DNA from: Phocoena phocoena
Lineage: Eukaryota; Chordata; Mammalia; Artiodactyla; Phocoenidae
DNA: 64,000 bases
NCBI RefSeq assembly: GCF_963924675.1
Contig: NC_089221.1
Location: 87,850,296 to 87,914,295 of the forward strand
Direction: 5' to 3'
Shown: piece after piece, positions 42,541 through 55,904 of the stretch
Layout of the letters: each line of letters opens with the position of its first letter
How positions within the stretch are numbered: the first letter of the stretch is position 1
Notes under the pieces: generated by a model
The model's input: only the letters and a program-made list of their open reading frames with translations
Databases searched by the model: none
Told to the model about the DNA's origin: nothing
Translations under genes and position numbers: made by a program

Positions 42541-45500
42541 ACAAGAATTTGTTTATCTTCTATACCCAGTGACATAATACCCTGTTCCTTTCTACATTTG
42601 TTTTATATAGCTGCTTGCTATATTTGTCTTATCCCATGTTATGATTCCATTTCACAAAAGACTTCAAAACATTTCAGGTGTAGTATGGTAATTAACCCTT
42701 AAAACTAAAATGTCTCTATATAATTTTATTTATTTTATATTTATTTATTATAAAGGGAGTTCTAAAGACCCTTCAGGGAACTACAAGAATAGTCTTCCTT
42801 GGAAGTACAATGACAATGGAAGAACAAAAATTATCACACGACTGTGTTATACTAGCAAAGTAACAATGGTATAGCAGTCAGTACTCTGACTTTTTTTGAG
42901 ATCTACTTTTTTGTCTTGGTGATCCCCAGAAGGACACAAAATTCAAAAGGAAGCTGAAGATAAATTCATGCTTTTTGCTCTCTTCCATGGAGCATTAATA
43001 GCTTTTGGAATTGAAATTGTTTTATTAATTTGATTAGGTTGAAGGAAAATCCAAGGCTTTTATGAATAATTCAAGTTTCTGTCAGATCGTAGAAAGCCTT
43101 ATGGAAAGTAGTGTTATACCTCAGAAATGGCCCCACAGAAGACCATACATTTAATTTTCAATAACATTGATTTATAGTTTTATAAAGAAAAATAATATAA
43201 TGAATTACCTCCATATTTCCTGATCTCAGTCACTATAAAATAACTGCTGCAGTTTTACATTTCCAGTGTGAAATATTAAATGCATAAATCAAAACAAAAT
43301 TATTTTTCATCTTAGAGACTGGTTCCTGAGACTGACAAATTCATTTTATTTTAAAATTAATGTTTTAAGAAAAAAATTTCCATTGAACCTCTACCAACTT
43401 TAAAAAGAAAAAAAGAAGCTTTCATTTTACTATGTGTCTATGATGTCTTCCACAGCAGGTACTGTGTGTAAAAAATTATAAGGTTTCTACAATTCCAAAC
43501 TTATCAGAAGCCAAATTACACTTCCTTACATGAATCATTTTCCTTTCCCACTTCCTTTCTCATGGCATTTCCTTTTTCCATGATTGTTTTACCCTCAGTT
43601 GCCACCCAGAGATAAGCATCACCTACAATATGTTTCTCTAATGCTGCCAGATTGGCACTTTTGTAATTCAAATATTCCCTTACAACTAAGTAATCATGTA
43701 ATGAGAAGAACATTGTCAAATAAGAACAATTCAAGAGAGATTCAGATTTTCAAATAGGCAGAAACAGACGCATTTACTTTTGCATATTCTCAACTTCATT
43801 CTCTAAATTTCATTGAGAACAAGAAGCAGTATTTTGCAAACTTGATTTTAAAAAAAAAGAGTAAATCTAATTATAAGAATTCATTTTCACATTTAAATAC
43901 CTATCAGCTTTTGTAAGCGTTCAACATTCAACCACAAGAAGATTTCAGAAGGAGTAACGAAGGCTGAATACTAAAAAATGCCGAATCCTTGAACAAATGG
44001 GTAACTGAGCTAATAGGCCAAGAAGAAAAATTAAATCACCCAAGGACCATGGTATTGGAAACCTGGAAATAAACATAAGTGAAATATTGTCTCTAAGGCT
44101 CACTTTACACGTTACAAACAGAAGAATTTAAATCAGCTTATTAAAAAAGGTTATTTAAGTGTTTACATGATTCCTAAAACTATCATATACATTTTTGGGT
44201 TCAAATATGAATGCAATTCACTCATTGATTATAAAACTAAATAAGCTTATAGGCAAATCTTCTAATTTAAAAATATCTGCTTGTCATGTGGCTCAATACA
44301 AACTAACTTCTATTAGAAGAGAGTTGATATGAATAAGACAAGGAATCAATACTTTTATTTTAATCTTTATAATAACTCAGTATAGTTTTAAGGTGGTGTG
44401 CTTTCTGAAGGAGTTCCATAAAGAATCTCTGGAGTCCTGAAATAACTGTCTGGCAAAGATCTGAACAAGCCTCTCTAAAAATAACAATGGGCTGTGGACT
44501 TCATAAACATTTTTAGAAATTAAATAGCTGCTAACTTGTTCCATATGGAAGCAAATTCACAGAGGCCAACATGTTGTTCATTGAGATCACCAGAACACAT
44601 ATGCCAAAGGAGGAGGCGAAGTTGTCCACGGTCATTCCAGAGAAGCCAGAGGAAACAGATGATTCTGAAACCTCTTAAAAAAATAAAAAGACTAAAAGCA
44701 AAGGGCTCTAAAAAAAACACATGATGCTCTTGCTCTAAGACTTCCTAGGCTTTCTTAATCAGGCAAGCTTTGAAGATCCCCAACTAGTAATTATTACTCA
44801 TCAAATAAGGGCAATAAAAAGTTACTAGAATTTTGGACAGTAGTTATAAATGCTAAACCATAATTTAAAATTTTAAATTCAGACCAAAAGGATAGTATCT
44901 CAAAAATCTACTTCCAGAATATACTAACGACATGAAGAAGCATAGAGATTTAAAGATGCTGACTAATTGATCATTGGTCTTATGCTTATAGAGACATATT
45001 CAGTTATTCAGAATGTCCCATTTGTCCTCTTACTCAAAATTCTAAGTAGTCCCAAGTACCTCCCAAACCCTGTTTTTGCTTTTGTTTTTGCTTGTTGTAT
45101 GGTTTGGTTTTCTGTATGCTCCTCATACAATAAAAGAGAATGAGAAGGCAGAAAACTAAGAGCACCCTCTCCCTTCTGTTAGCCTGTTTACCAATGTTTC
45201 AGCATCAGCTCATGCACACCAAGGGTTTATTCATTCCAGTGTTATGTGAGTAAATTGGGAAAATTGGTTTCCTCTGGTAAAAAACACTTATACTTCAAAG
45301 TATTTTCCCTATATTCATACTCCTGATTTTCCCTTTTTGATCTTTACATCTGTTGTTGTATAGATCCAAAAGCCCTGAGATCCCTATCTCCCCTCCAACC
45401 ATCTCAAACACATGGTTAGTATTTAACATCCAGAACTTCATTTTCATTTTTCACTACTTACAATTTCGAGTGAAACTGTCAAGAAATGAAATTCAAAGAA

Positions 45501-46662
45501 AAGGTAATATCAGATATGTCTTTAAGACTAAATTTATTCAGTGTTTTATATTCAAATAAAATTGTTTTTTCTAAATAAAAGGGGGGTTAAACTTCTCGGG
45601 CTGTCGCTGTAGAGAAAAGTAATAGGAAAAATCTATAGGAAAGAAATTTAGGAAGTCTGGTGCAGCTGATTGCATTCGCACTAGGGAAACACAGCAGAGC
45701 TGTGATAGTATTACTATAGCATGTTTTTCTTGGATACTCTCAGGAAGGTTAGAAATATGTCTGAGGAGAAGTGATAAGATATATATGTAAACCTTTGTTA
45801 CAAAGATTAAAATTTCTCAGAATTAAAATTTGCTATGAGTTAATGTTTGGATGTTTATTTCAGCAACAAAGAGTTTAAATTAAGCTATTTTAATCTGATG
45901 GTATAGAAATTAAATGGTTGGTCTTTGGTTGGGAGGGTGCATGGTTGAGACAATTTCTCAGTGTTTATTCTCAATTTCAAGACCATTTTGTAATAGTTGC
46001 AACAGATGGCCAAAACACTATGGAAGTGTGTAATTTGAGGAGAGTGTTCCCTGTCTTAAAATATTTCCCCATCAGCCATTGGCACCTGAAATTTTGTCGT
46101 TAAGTGTTGATTTTATATAAGAGCCTAGTAAAAGTGTTTACTTTTAAGAGGTAGAGTGGGTAATACAGAATGGACGCAAGTTCTTCTCAGTGCATATTGT
46201 TTTTATTTTGAACCATGTGAATGTATTATCATGTATTACCTATTAAAAATCATTTTTTAATTTAAAGAAAAAGATTGTCTTAAAACTGTAGAAATCCTCT
46301 GGAAGTTCCAACTGACATGTGAATGCTTCTGGCAAAATAGGCACAGTTTTGCAAGAATTAGCTGATAGCCAGCTGGGATTGAGAGAAACCCTTAACCCAG
46401 AGTGAGCCTTCCCTATCTGTGAATTCTTCACTTCCTGGCAGAGCTTCCCCAGCCAGCCTGATTTGTCAGATTTGGCAATCTGTACTTAGGACTATGGATG
46501 TCGTAAATGGCACAATTTTGAATGTGAAACAAGAAGCGTTTGGTAGTGGACAAAGAAGAAGTTGAAGGGGTCACTGCAAGAAGATTAGAAAGGAGGCTAC
46601 TTGCTGTACTGTACTACCTATGGCTGGCCCCACCTGTGTCCTCCTCATGTATATAGATACTG
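42541..46662. other. Long repeat-poor region
   Basis: About 4.1 kb. No confident transposon; a few A/T runs. Contains the coding-like frame at 44535-44678. The antisense frame at 43516-43734 is open for 72 codons but unrecognised. Confidence 0.4.
44535..44678 (+). other. Unidentified coding-like open frame
   Basis: A 47-codon frame between in-frame stops (TAA 44532 and TAA 44676). Its translation looks protein-like at the C-terminal side: ITRTHMPKEEAKLSTVIPEK followed by PEETDDSETS, then stop. Past the stop the same frame is lysine-rich, with an A-run, which could be the end of a processed pseudogene. No family recognised, no start codon context, no splice sites established. Could be chance. 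Confidence 0.25.
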
Positions 46663-46669
46663 TATGTGC

Positions 46670-46708
<39 letters not shown>
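46663..46708. repeat. (AC)n microsatellite
   Basis: About 18-20 AC units starting with 'tgtgcacacgcacacacaca'. Length-variable class of locus. Confidence 0.97.
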
Positions 46709-46710
<2 letters not shown>

Positions 46711-46945
46711 TAGCATGTATAATGCTGTAGAATCCAGTGGAGAACCAAGAGTCATTTCCAGGCAGAAATGTATGGTCTGTTTTTAGCACCATTTGGTTTC
46801 TTTCTGCTGTAATCCCTCCCTTGCTAAACGTTCACTGATCCCATCATGATCTAGCTACCTTCTCTACCATCAAAGCATGTTCTAAGCATATTCTAGAACA
46901 TAAGAAGAATAAATACACTAATATTTATGTCTCTCTGAGTCTTCA

Positions 46946-47341
46946 TGAGTTATGCTAGCTGCTATAACAAACAATCCCAAAATCTTAGTGGCTTAACAAA
47001 ATAAACGTTTATTTGTTGCTCACATCACAGTCCAAAAAGCTTGGGGAATGTCCCTGGGCAGGTCTTCTCCAATTAGTGGCTCAGGGATAAAAGTTCCTTC
47101 CATCTTTATTATGCCACCATCTTCCACATATGGCCTACATTTTCACCAAGGAAAGGGAAGAGAGAGCATGAACAATGATACAGGAGACTTTATGACCAGG
47201 GCTGGAAGTTGTAGATATCACGTTTACCCATATAACATGGTCCCTAAATAACTTTGAGAGAAGTTAAAAATGTATTTTTCTTTTGTGCTCAGGAGAATGA
47301 AATGGGATTGATGAACATCTAATCAGTCTGTTACACAAATC
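46946..47341 (-). mobile_element. Old MaLR-like LTR, left copy
   Basis: Antisense LTR: 'tagctgctataacaaacaat', 'cttagtggcttaacaaaata', 'gcatgaacaatgatacagg', 'ccagggctggaagttgtaga', and end 'cagtctgttacaca'. The next plus-strand bases are aat then ccccctct, a polypurine tract (agaggggg) on the element's own strand, positioned as for a 3' LTR. Confidence 0.65.
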
Positions 47342-49007
47342 CCCCTCTGGTCATTAAATATCTATTTCACTGTTTCTCCCACAGTATCTTCTGGTCACAG
47401 TCGGTATCTAGTGCAAAATCCTGTTTGTCTGGGCAAAGCATAGTCCTCTCACCCAGTCTGGGTGTAACTAATCTAGTTGCTGCCACATATGAACCAAAAG
47501 GACAAGTTATCTGTTCCTCATTTGCACATTCCCTATTCAGTGGTGGAAGAGGGGCAGCATAACTGCAAGAAACACTTCTGTTTAGAAAGAAGAATAAGAA
47601 TTACAGAGTAGTTGATGGTAGTTCTACTAGACAGATTGGACAGTTCCTTAATTTGGCTTTGATTCTGTTCATTGGGAGAAACTCCTTTGTCAGCTGTTCT
47701 CCATGACCCCTGGGTCCATCTTCTGGGCAGCCTGTTCCTGCCCATTGCCTTCCTTGGTGACATCTGATGGAGGTGTTTCAGAGGATGTAGAGCATTTGAA
47801 GCCCTGCCTGCTGTTCATGGAAGGTTGAGACCTCTCCTAATGTGTGTTCCCTAAAAATAAAACCCTTGAACAAGGATTTTGGTGGAAGTACTTGAACTGA
47901 GAGGTGATCTTGATAAGCACTGTGAGTAGTGGAGAAGTAAGACATGGTAGGAAGGAAAGTCAGTAAAGGGAGCATTCATGAGTGGGTGAATTGGAGATCA
48001 AAACCTCTGGGGACCCACTAAGAGACTACGTGGAACACAATTTCCTTGAGAGATACAGAAACTCCTGCCTCTCCTTGATTTAAGGTCACTCCTGGGGCAC
48101 TAATTCCAAGCAGTCCTGCAGGTGACAGAGTCCCCCAGAGCAGAGAGATATAGGCATGGGATGTGTCGGCTGTGTCCTGGGACAGGCTGAGGAAATAATA
48201 ATGGTGCCATGATAACATTTGCTACAGGGCCTGAGAGTTACTTAAAATTCAGTCAAGGAATTTTTTAGTCTGGATTCACTGTTTCTTTGGCAATACAGTT
48301 CCCTCAATAACTTAATAGGCTTCCAATACATTTGCCATGAGCAGATAAACACTTCCACCATTCTGAGGTGCAATTCATAAATGAGCTTTGTTACCTTGCT
48401 TTCTCACTCTCATGCCTCTCTCCTCCAGTTTAATGATGGCTATCTTGAGGCTATCTGCAACCTGGAGGATGAGGTAATCTTCCTTATCAGTAAACTACCA
48501 GCAGGAATTAGTTGCTCGTCAGCTAAGGGAAACACACATCCTTAATCTGATCTTTACCCTGTGTTATTTGATTCAGCTAATGATTTTTAAACCCAACTTT
48601 TCCTGTTTAGGATATAGAAATGGGTTTTCCAACCATACATTTCTGGATATCTCCTATTCCCTTTCATATATGTTAGTAAACCAGCCAGTTCTTTCCTGAT
48701 CCCACCTCTTTTTGTAATACCTTAGAAAACACAGCCTATAATAACTGGCCCATACTAATACTCTGATTCATTTCAACCATTACCCCTAAAGCTGCAGGCT
48801 GAGTAAGGACTTGTTCTGACCTTCAATTTATTGCAGGTGACAGTTGTACTAAATATCTTGCCACTGCGCCACATGGGCAGCCTTCTTCCCAGACTCCAAT
48901 ATCAATTTGCTCACTACTTACCTCTCAACAGTTAAGTCAGTGCTGACTAATATATATTTTTTAATGGCAGTACTTCACTTCTGAAATAAATCTCTCTATT
49001 TGGATAA
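47342..49007 (-). other. Possible internal region of an old MaLR/ERVL provirus
   Basis: About 1.67 kb between two same-orientation LTRs. The length fits a MaLR interior, and a polypurine tract adjoins the left LTR. I could not recognise gag-like text or a primer-binding site next to the right LTR, so it may be ordinary DNA between two independent solo LTRs. Confidence 0.3.
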
Positions 49008-49385
49008 ATAGCTTTAGCTACTATAACAAACAACCTCAAAAATCCCAAAGGCTTAACAATGAAAAGATATATTTGTCATCTGTACACAGTATGGTGTGAG
49101 TGGGAAGCTCTTCTAGGAGGCTTTCTTACAAATGAGGGTTCAGGCTGCTTCCATTTTGCAATGGCGCCATCTCCAGTATAACCTTCTCAATCACCAAGGT
49201 AGGAAAGAGAGGTTGGAAAATCAAGCAGGGAATTTTAAGTCCAGACCTAGAAATGGTAGGCATCCTTTCCACTGACATTCCTTTAGCCCAAACCTAACTG
49301 CAAGGGAGATTGGAAATGCAGGTTTACATTACCTGGAAAGAAGAAATGGAGATTCATTTTGCTTGACTCTAGCATAATGACAGTC
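49008..49385 (-). mobile_element. Old MaLR-like LTR, right copy
   Basis: Antisense: 'tagctttagctactataaca', 'aaaggcttaacaatgaaaa', 'tccattttgcaatggcgcc', 'aagtccagacctagaaatgg', 'cctaactgcaagggagattg'. Same family plan as the copy at 46946 but heavily diverged from it. Confidence 0.6.
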
Positions 49386-50815
49386 AAGTCTAATGTGTTT
49401 CCACTCCGAAACAGGACTAACCTCGAAACAAAAAAATTAATCTCTCACAATAAAATTCTGTATTTATTATAGACCGATCTGGGGGAAGGGGTTCCCTGCT
49501 ATCCTCTCAATCACACCACAATAATTTTGTTTCTCATTCAATATTTAAGGATATACCTGTATAAATGATCTGTGATCTCACTGGGAGTAAACAACCAAGA
49601 AGAATTGAGCAAAATGCTCAGTCATTTTGGTGACCTATCTTAAAGTGATGTCACATGTGGTTTTTCTCTGCTGATCTCCTAAAATGTGGAAATCCTACCA
49701 GTCCCTCTTAGAAACAGACATGGGTACAAGAATTTCTGTTTTTACTTTCTTAGAGGCACCTTTGTTAAAACTGATATTCAATTACTTATAATATTTAAAA
49801 CCTTGGAGAACAAAGTATCCACATGTTAAATATATCTCCTTTAATCAACTACCTTTCTTCTGAAAAAATACATTCGTCTTTAGGTGTCAGTATGCATGAA
49901 AAAGTATGCAGGCTGAGAAAAAATGGTAGAACACGCAGCCCAGAGAATAGAAATTAGCCCAGGGACCAACCACAGTTTTAAGAATCATAAAATAGGTGCA
50001 TTTAACTTCAGTGAATTCAAGAATCCCTGCTAAGATTCAGTTTTAAATATTATAAAATGTAATTTAGCATTTGTACTATTTTTCATATACTATTTTTCAT
50101 ATATATATACCATGTAGGGTTATATGTACAAAACTATCTATACTATACTTCATGAAGGATAAAAGGGATTTTTAAGGGTAATTTTCTGTAACTTTCACAA
50201 GGGCGGGCTTTTGAATCTAATGCTCTGGTAAGATACAGTTCCACAGTAATATCATTTCTGCACATGTCAGGCCTCCTGACTCAGCCTCCCTGCACTCTGA
50301 CCTTATTTCCTCTTCTCTTCTGATCCTGGACTCATCTCCAGCTTGGTAACAAACCACTTTTTGGATAGTCCTTTTGTTAGATGGCCTGGTTTGGCATTCT
50401 GTAAAACGATATATTAGCAAAGACTTGAACCGTGTCAAATGTTTTCTAAGCCAGTCATTTCCTACAGAGTGACAAGATCTTGTCTAAAGCAGGGATCTTG
50501 ATAGTGCTATATGCACATCAGATGTAGCCTGGGACTCAACAATCTGGAGATCATTCAGGCCATTACTGATGGAAGAGAAACAACTGCTTTGCTGCAGCTG
50601 CCACCCAGCTTTTGCCCTTTTTGGTCTCTGCCATACTTTTCTATGCCCTCAAGATGTCTTACCATAAACCCTCCTTTGCTAGAAGCAGCTTTCATTTTCA
50701 GCAGCAAGAATGCACTTGACCAAAGTTTTTTTTATCTTCTGGTTCCAGCTTTAGCTAGGAATCTGAAGGGCTGGTCCCTTTTAAATCAAGAAAAACTCAC
50801 AATATTTATTTTAAA
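49386..50815. other. Unassigned DNA
   Basis: About 1.4 kb with no confident repeat. A 106-codon frame at 50511-50831 is unrecognised and runs into the MIR; treated as chance. Confidence 0.4.
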
Positions 50816-51065
50816 AGCTACCATTTATTGAGTGCTTACTATGTGCCAGACACTATGTGAAGATCATCATGTATATTAACTCATTTAATCATCACAACAA
50901 CCATATGAGATAAGTACTATTATTATCTTCATTTTATGAATAAAGACATCAAGGAAAAAAAAATTCAGTAATTTGCCAAAGAACACAGTCCCTGTTATAG
51001 AGGACCTGCGATTTGAACTCAAACATTCTGGCTTCAGAGCCTGTGCTGTTACACACTTCCTCCCT
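50816..51065 (-). repeat. MIR SINE, nearly complete
   Basis: Antisense: 'accatttattgagtgcttac', 'tatgtgccagacactatgtg', 'ctcatttaatcatcacaac', 'gtactattattatcttcatt', 'gacctgcgatttgaactca', 'cttcagagcctgtgctgtta'. One of the best preserved MIRs here. Confidence 0.9.
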
Positions 51066-52687
51066 TACAGAAGATGCTAGTTTTATCTGTCAATAAACAA
51101 TGGCTTATTTGTCGTAGCCCTAGGACTGCTGTCGGCAATGACAAAATTAGAAGGAAATTAGCATTTTACCTGAAAAAAAACCTTCCTTTCAAGATTGATA
51201 CCTTCTCAATTTTTAGACCTAAATAAGTTCTAGGTTGTTTTCACATTGATTAACTGAGGATGATCACTTAGTCCAGCATTATTATTTCAAAAAGTACTTA
51301 CAGCTATTTACGCTGGCAGAAAATCAGTAGGAGTTGTCATTATTTAAATCTTATTGCTGTGGCGCTACACTCATGGAGCTATTTCCTGAGTGGGTGCTCA
51401 ATGAGAGAAGACAGATATTCAATCACCTGGACCCAGAAAACAGAAGTGAAAAATGCAAAGTTGTGTAAGACTAGGTCACAATAGATATGCAATTAGCTTT
51501 GGGCATCTATCCTTTGATTTGGGCTGTGTCTATACAATGGCAGAAAAAAAAATCTTAATTGCTCATTCCAGTCAGTCAAAAATTCAAAGTATCAAATTAT
51601 AGACAAACGATTTATTTAGTAGCACATAAGTGTAATAATATATGTATAGTATGTGTGTGCATGTGTGTGTGTATATATATACACCCCAAAACTCTATACT
51701 AACAAGACTCTGTAACTATTTAACTGGGTGTTTGATGAATTAAAGAAGCCTAGACTATAATGGCAGCAGGAGGCTTCCTGTGTCATTGTTACGTGGATGG
51801 GTGCTCTCATTCACATCATTTGGTGGTAGATGGATGCACCTCACAGAGGAGGAATTTTGTGTTTAAAAAAATTATGGAGAAAGTAAAATAAAAACAGCAC
51901 AGGGACCGTGAACAGACTTTAAGCTCTTACTGTTCAGGAGGCAGTTATCTGAGTGTGCTCTGTTTAGGCTCCTGGGCACTTCTTCCTATAGCCTGCCCTT
52001 GCAACAATACTTGAACTCCCACCAGCAGAGTTCAAACCCAGGGGACAGTAGGTGGTTGGGTATGTGATATAACCCAAAGTATATGACAGGTGTGTTTGCC
52101 CCAAGATATCTGCCCTCCCTATCACCCACACCTCCCCATAGTGAAATTCTCCCTTCTTGCCTTATTTTTTCTGCCAAAGTCATGCCTGAAGATGGACCCT
52201 ATTAAAACAAATGCATTACTTGTGAGACATTACATCTTAACTCAGCAATGGTCACTTATACAGTGACCCAGTATTTACTGAACAGACCAGATAATGTGCT
52301 TCCTGGCAGAGCTCAAGGTTCTGAGAAAATGTGACACGAGACCAGACTTTTTAGTAAGGAGAGGAGGAAGGAGGTCGGAGGTCACAGGAGACGCCCCAAA
52401 TATGCAGTGCTGAGCTTGGGCATCGCCAAGGGAGAGGGCAGTCAGAAATCAGAAGACAGCTCTGAAAAGGGCCACTGGAAGGTGCCAAGTACCTCAGCGA
52501 ACAGGGGTTCGTGGGGAGGAGGGCTTTGTTTCTGTCTGCCAGATAATAGAGGAAGAAAGCAGAAAACATGGAAAAACATGGTTTGTGAAACTCATTCATC
52601 AAAAGTTTTATTGGGAAAGAGATCAGAATATAATGACTAAAATGGTTAAAATTCATTCTCTCCAGGTCATCCACATTTTTATCTTCA
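51066..52687. other. Unassigned DNA
   Basis: About 1.6 kb including a mixed TG/TA microsatellite at 51635-51682. No recognised transposon or exon. Confidence 0.4.
51635..51682. repeat. Mixed (TG)n(TA)n microsatellite
   Basis: 'atatatgtatagtatgtgtg', then TG repeats and a terminal TA run. Confidence 0.85.
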
Positions 52688-53143
52688 TGAATATATTCAT
52701 TTCTTCAGGCTGCTGTAACAAATTACCACAACCTGGGTGGCTTAAAACAACAGAAATGTACTCTCTCACAGTTCTGGAGGCCAGAAGTCCAAAATCAAGA
52801 GGTTAGTAGGGTAGTGCTGTCTTTGAGGCTCTAGGGGAGAATCTGTTCCATGCCTTTCTATTATCTTTTGGTGTTGCCAGAAATCCTTGGCATTCCTTGG
52901 TTTGCAAACAAATCATTCCAATCCTCTGTCATCACATGATGTTCTGCCCGTGCCTGTCTCTATGTCTCTTTTCCTCTTCTAAGGACACCAGTCACTGGAT
53001 TAGGAACCACCCTAATGGAGCATGACTTCATTTTAACTTAATTACATCTTCAAAGACCCCTATTTACATATTAAGGTCACATTCCTGTGTACTCAGGGTT
53101 AAGACTTCAACACATCTTTTAGGGGGACAGAATTCAACCCACA
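52688..53143 (-). mobile_element. Solo MLT1-type LTR (ERVL-MaLR)
   Basis: Antisense: 'ttcaggctgctgtaacaaat', 'gggtggcttaaaacaacaga', 'cacagttctggaggccagaa', 'ttctaaggacaccagtcac', 'tgacttcattttaacttaat', 'tacatcttcaaagacccct', and 'ggacagaattcaacccaca' at the end. Near full length; TG...CA ends; no clear 5-bp duplication. Confidence 0.9.
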
Positions 53144-54249
53144 AAATGTGATCTTTCTCCAAAAACACAACAATACTTAAGTGTTGTCCATCATTCTTCC
53201 CAAAGCCTTCCCACAGTTAAAAAGGGATCATTAACCAGAGGAGTAGTGGCCACTCCATTAAAGGAAGCAATTGAGGAAGAGTCTTATCAGTGTCATTGTA
53301 AGACTGAACAGCTCCTAGAAATTTAAGATCGTATTCTTATTATGTTCTTCCATTTGGATATTTACTGGCGTCAGCACTTCCATAAAGTTTTCAGAGTTTC
53401 ACCCTTGGCAATAATCCAACACATGAGCACAACAGTTAGGTGTTGGCACAAAAGTATAAAGGACCATTGTTAGGACAAGGAGTGGCAGCCCAGGAATAAG
53501 GAAGAAAGAAAGGAACTAATCTCAGGGGCAAAGTAAATTGCACGCTGAATCAGTGATATCTATAATACCAAACAAAGGGAGGCTGAAGAGACAGGTTATC
53601 TTAAAAAGAGAGAGAGAGAGAGACAGGTTTTGAACAGGATGAAAACTTGAAATAGCCACTGGATATAATACAAATAGAGTTTTGATTCTATAATTTTTCC
53701 TTTCTTTAGTTTTTACAACGCACACACCCAGATTCCAAGTAATGCAAAGAAACTGATTAATAGATCAGTCACTGAATGAATGAAACTCAAGTTATCCATG
53801 GCATCCACTGAAAATGGGCCAGCATTAATACACCTACACATCATGCCAACCACAATCATCTGAGACAAATCAGAGTCTCCTGTCCCTCCATGTTTAGGGT
53901 GTAAGTCATTAATAGTTGGAGTTTCAGAATAACACTCTTAAGTGAAATGGAGACACTATTAAAATTAGGATCATCCATTCGCAATGCAGTTTCATCACAC
54001 CTGAATTAGAAAACTTGAAAAACTTTAGAGGTGTTAGAAGTAAGAATGGTCTCTCAACTGTTTAAAATTGGATAGGAAATGACTTTAAGATCTGAATCTA
54101 CACATTAAATGATAATACTGTAAGAACTTTGACCCCCAATTTTCAATAAAGCTGGCCTTTATAACTTTTTATTTATGAATTCCACCTAAGCTAAGGCCAT
54201 TAGGAATTAAGTCCTGAGCTGCTTTCTCTGGCTTCATTGCCAAAAAGAT
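53144..54249. other. Unassigned DNA
   Basis: About 1.1 kb with a short (GA)n at 53603-53623. No transposon recognised with confidence. Confidence 0.4.
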
Positions 54250-54385
54250 AACAAAAACTTACTGAACACCTACTATGTGCCACACACTGTTTTAGAAGCT
54301 GGTGATTCAAAAGTAAACAAGGCAGAAAGAGCCCTTACTCCATGGAGGTTACATATTAGCAAGTGAGACAGACCAGTAGGTCTCA
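54250..54385 (-). repeat. L2 LINE 3'-end fragment
   Basis: Antisense: 'actgaacacctactatgtg', 'ccacacactgttttagaag', 'ctggtgattcaaaagtaaac', 'ctccatggaggttacatatt'. Confidence 0.68.
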
Positions 54386-54644
54386 TTTCAGAAACAGGTG
54401 TCCTGTTTCCGGGTGTAAAAGAGATTTGGGGGTTTTGGCTTTTTTCCTACTACATAAATATTTTAATATAAGCTACCTCTAGTAACTAGAAGTTCATTCT
54501 GGATTTTAACATCCTTTTACAGACACTACATAAATAAACGTAAAGATGTTATAATATGTTTTATAAACTATATTAGAAGATCTGAAAAATAATCTTATAA
54601 GGTCAAAAATTTTGACATCCTTTCATTATTTGGTACTAAGAAAA

Positions 54645-54800
54645 GACTTAGCAGTGTGCAAAGGGGAAGGAGTTACAAGCCATGAGACAAGCAGACCTGT
54701 GTTCTTATCTTAGACCTCTGTCTTTACAAGTTCCCTCACTGGGCTTTAATTTCATAATCTGTGATGTTGAGGGTTAAGTTGATTCATCATTTTTAAAAAA
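54645..54800 (+). repeat. MIR SINE
   Basis: Sense: 'cagacctgtgttcttatct', 'ctttacaagttccctcactg', 'ggctttaatttcataatctg'. Diverged core of the family. Confidence 0.6.
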
Positions 54801-55904
54801 TTGATCAGGTATCACTGGAATTCCTCAGAGAAGCTTTGGGTCTTGCAAACTTTTCATTTAAAAACTTAATTTTTCAAATAATTTTAAAACTACTTAAAAA
54901 CTATAGTAAAGCAAATAGCACAAATAGTGTTTTACAGCAAATTTTAGCCCATTGGACGATAACGTATGCATGTAGGTTAACAATCGTTTGTACAGACTTC
55001 ATAATGATCTCTGGGAATACATTTGAACTTCTTAAAATTGGATTATTGATAAAGCACGTTGTAGCTCTGACCTGGCCTTTCAGTAAATTTGCTCTCTCCT
55101 ATATGCACTTTGTGGAAAATTGTTCCGGGAAGTACCTACTGCAACCCAAACTCAGCCAGATTCCCTTGGTGTATATTCTAGCCACAGTGTACCAACAGCC
55201 AGCTCTGCAGTAACAAAGAAGCATAATACGTACCTTGTCATACCATATTGTAAGTAGTTTTAACATTTTGTTTTTCTTTTTTTGGTAAATTTTTTGGTGA
55301 GTTTAATGCCTCCCTTTTATGGTCACTCTAAAGAAGGCAGATATGTTAGATACTGGTAAGAATCCAAATGTTTAAAGAAAATTAACCATTGCTCCACTTT
55401 CAACTTTCTAGGTCAGTTTATTTGAAGAAAACTCTGAGATTTCAAGGTGAGCTCTTAAAATTGCTTATCATTTGCACCTATTTATTGGTGTGAATCAGAA
55501 TTTTTTTTCCAATATTGTGCAAGCAATGCAAAATACAAAAATAAAATTGAAGATTGAGACTGCATTTATCAGCTATAACCCAGAGTTCACATTTTTGTGT
55601 TCATTAAAACAGTGTCATTTTTCTCATTAATTTGGCTTTATAGTAAGCAGATGTTACAAATGTGAACTTTTAAAATAATATTCAGCAATAGCACTGCTCT
55701 CATCTCTTTAATATGTAAAGGGTATCGAATTGATATTCAATGATATTGAATTAGAAAAAAAATTTTTATAAAAACTATTTTATAACTACTGTAATCAGGG
55801 GTTGTTTGTTTTCAAGAAACAGAAACCTACTCGAGCTACTTCTAAGTACATAGTCAGAATTATTGGACGATTACTATTGGAAAACACAAGCAGTTCCAAT
55901 TCAC
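54801..55904. other. Repeat-poor, AT-rich DNA
   Basis: About 1.1 kb. Holds the longest open frame of the window outside transposons (54836-55213, 125 codons from a non-ATG start). Its translation is unrecognised and no splice or promoter context supports it. Confidence 0.35.

Noticed and set aside
42173..42575. Frames up to 105 codons, minus strand
   Set aside because: Translations of the CHR-1 SINE; similar peptides appear at 41820-42143 and 58992-59453.
43516..43734. 72-codon antisense frame with mixed-composition translation
   Set aside because: No family recognised and no retrocopy hallmarks such as a tail or duplicated target.
48855..48890. gccactgcgccacatgggcag resembling a reversed SINE head
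   Set aside because: Only about 13 bases match, with no SINE body or tail beside it.
53430..53465. gttaggtgttggcacaaaagt resembling a mariner terminal repeat
   Set aside because: No matching inverted end or TA duplication was found nearby.
54836..55213. 125-codon open frame, the longest outside transposons
   Set aside because: Non-ATG start, AT-rich composition, no recognisable domain and no splice or poly(A) context; fits chance.
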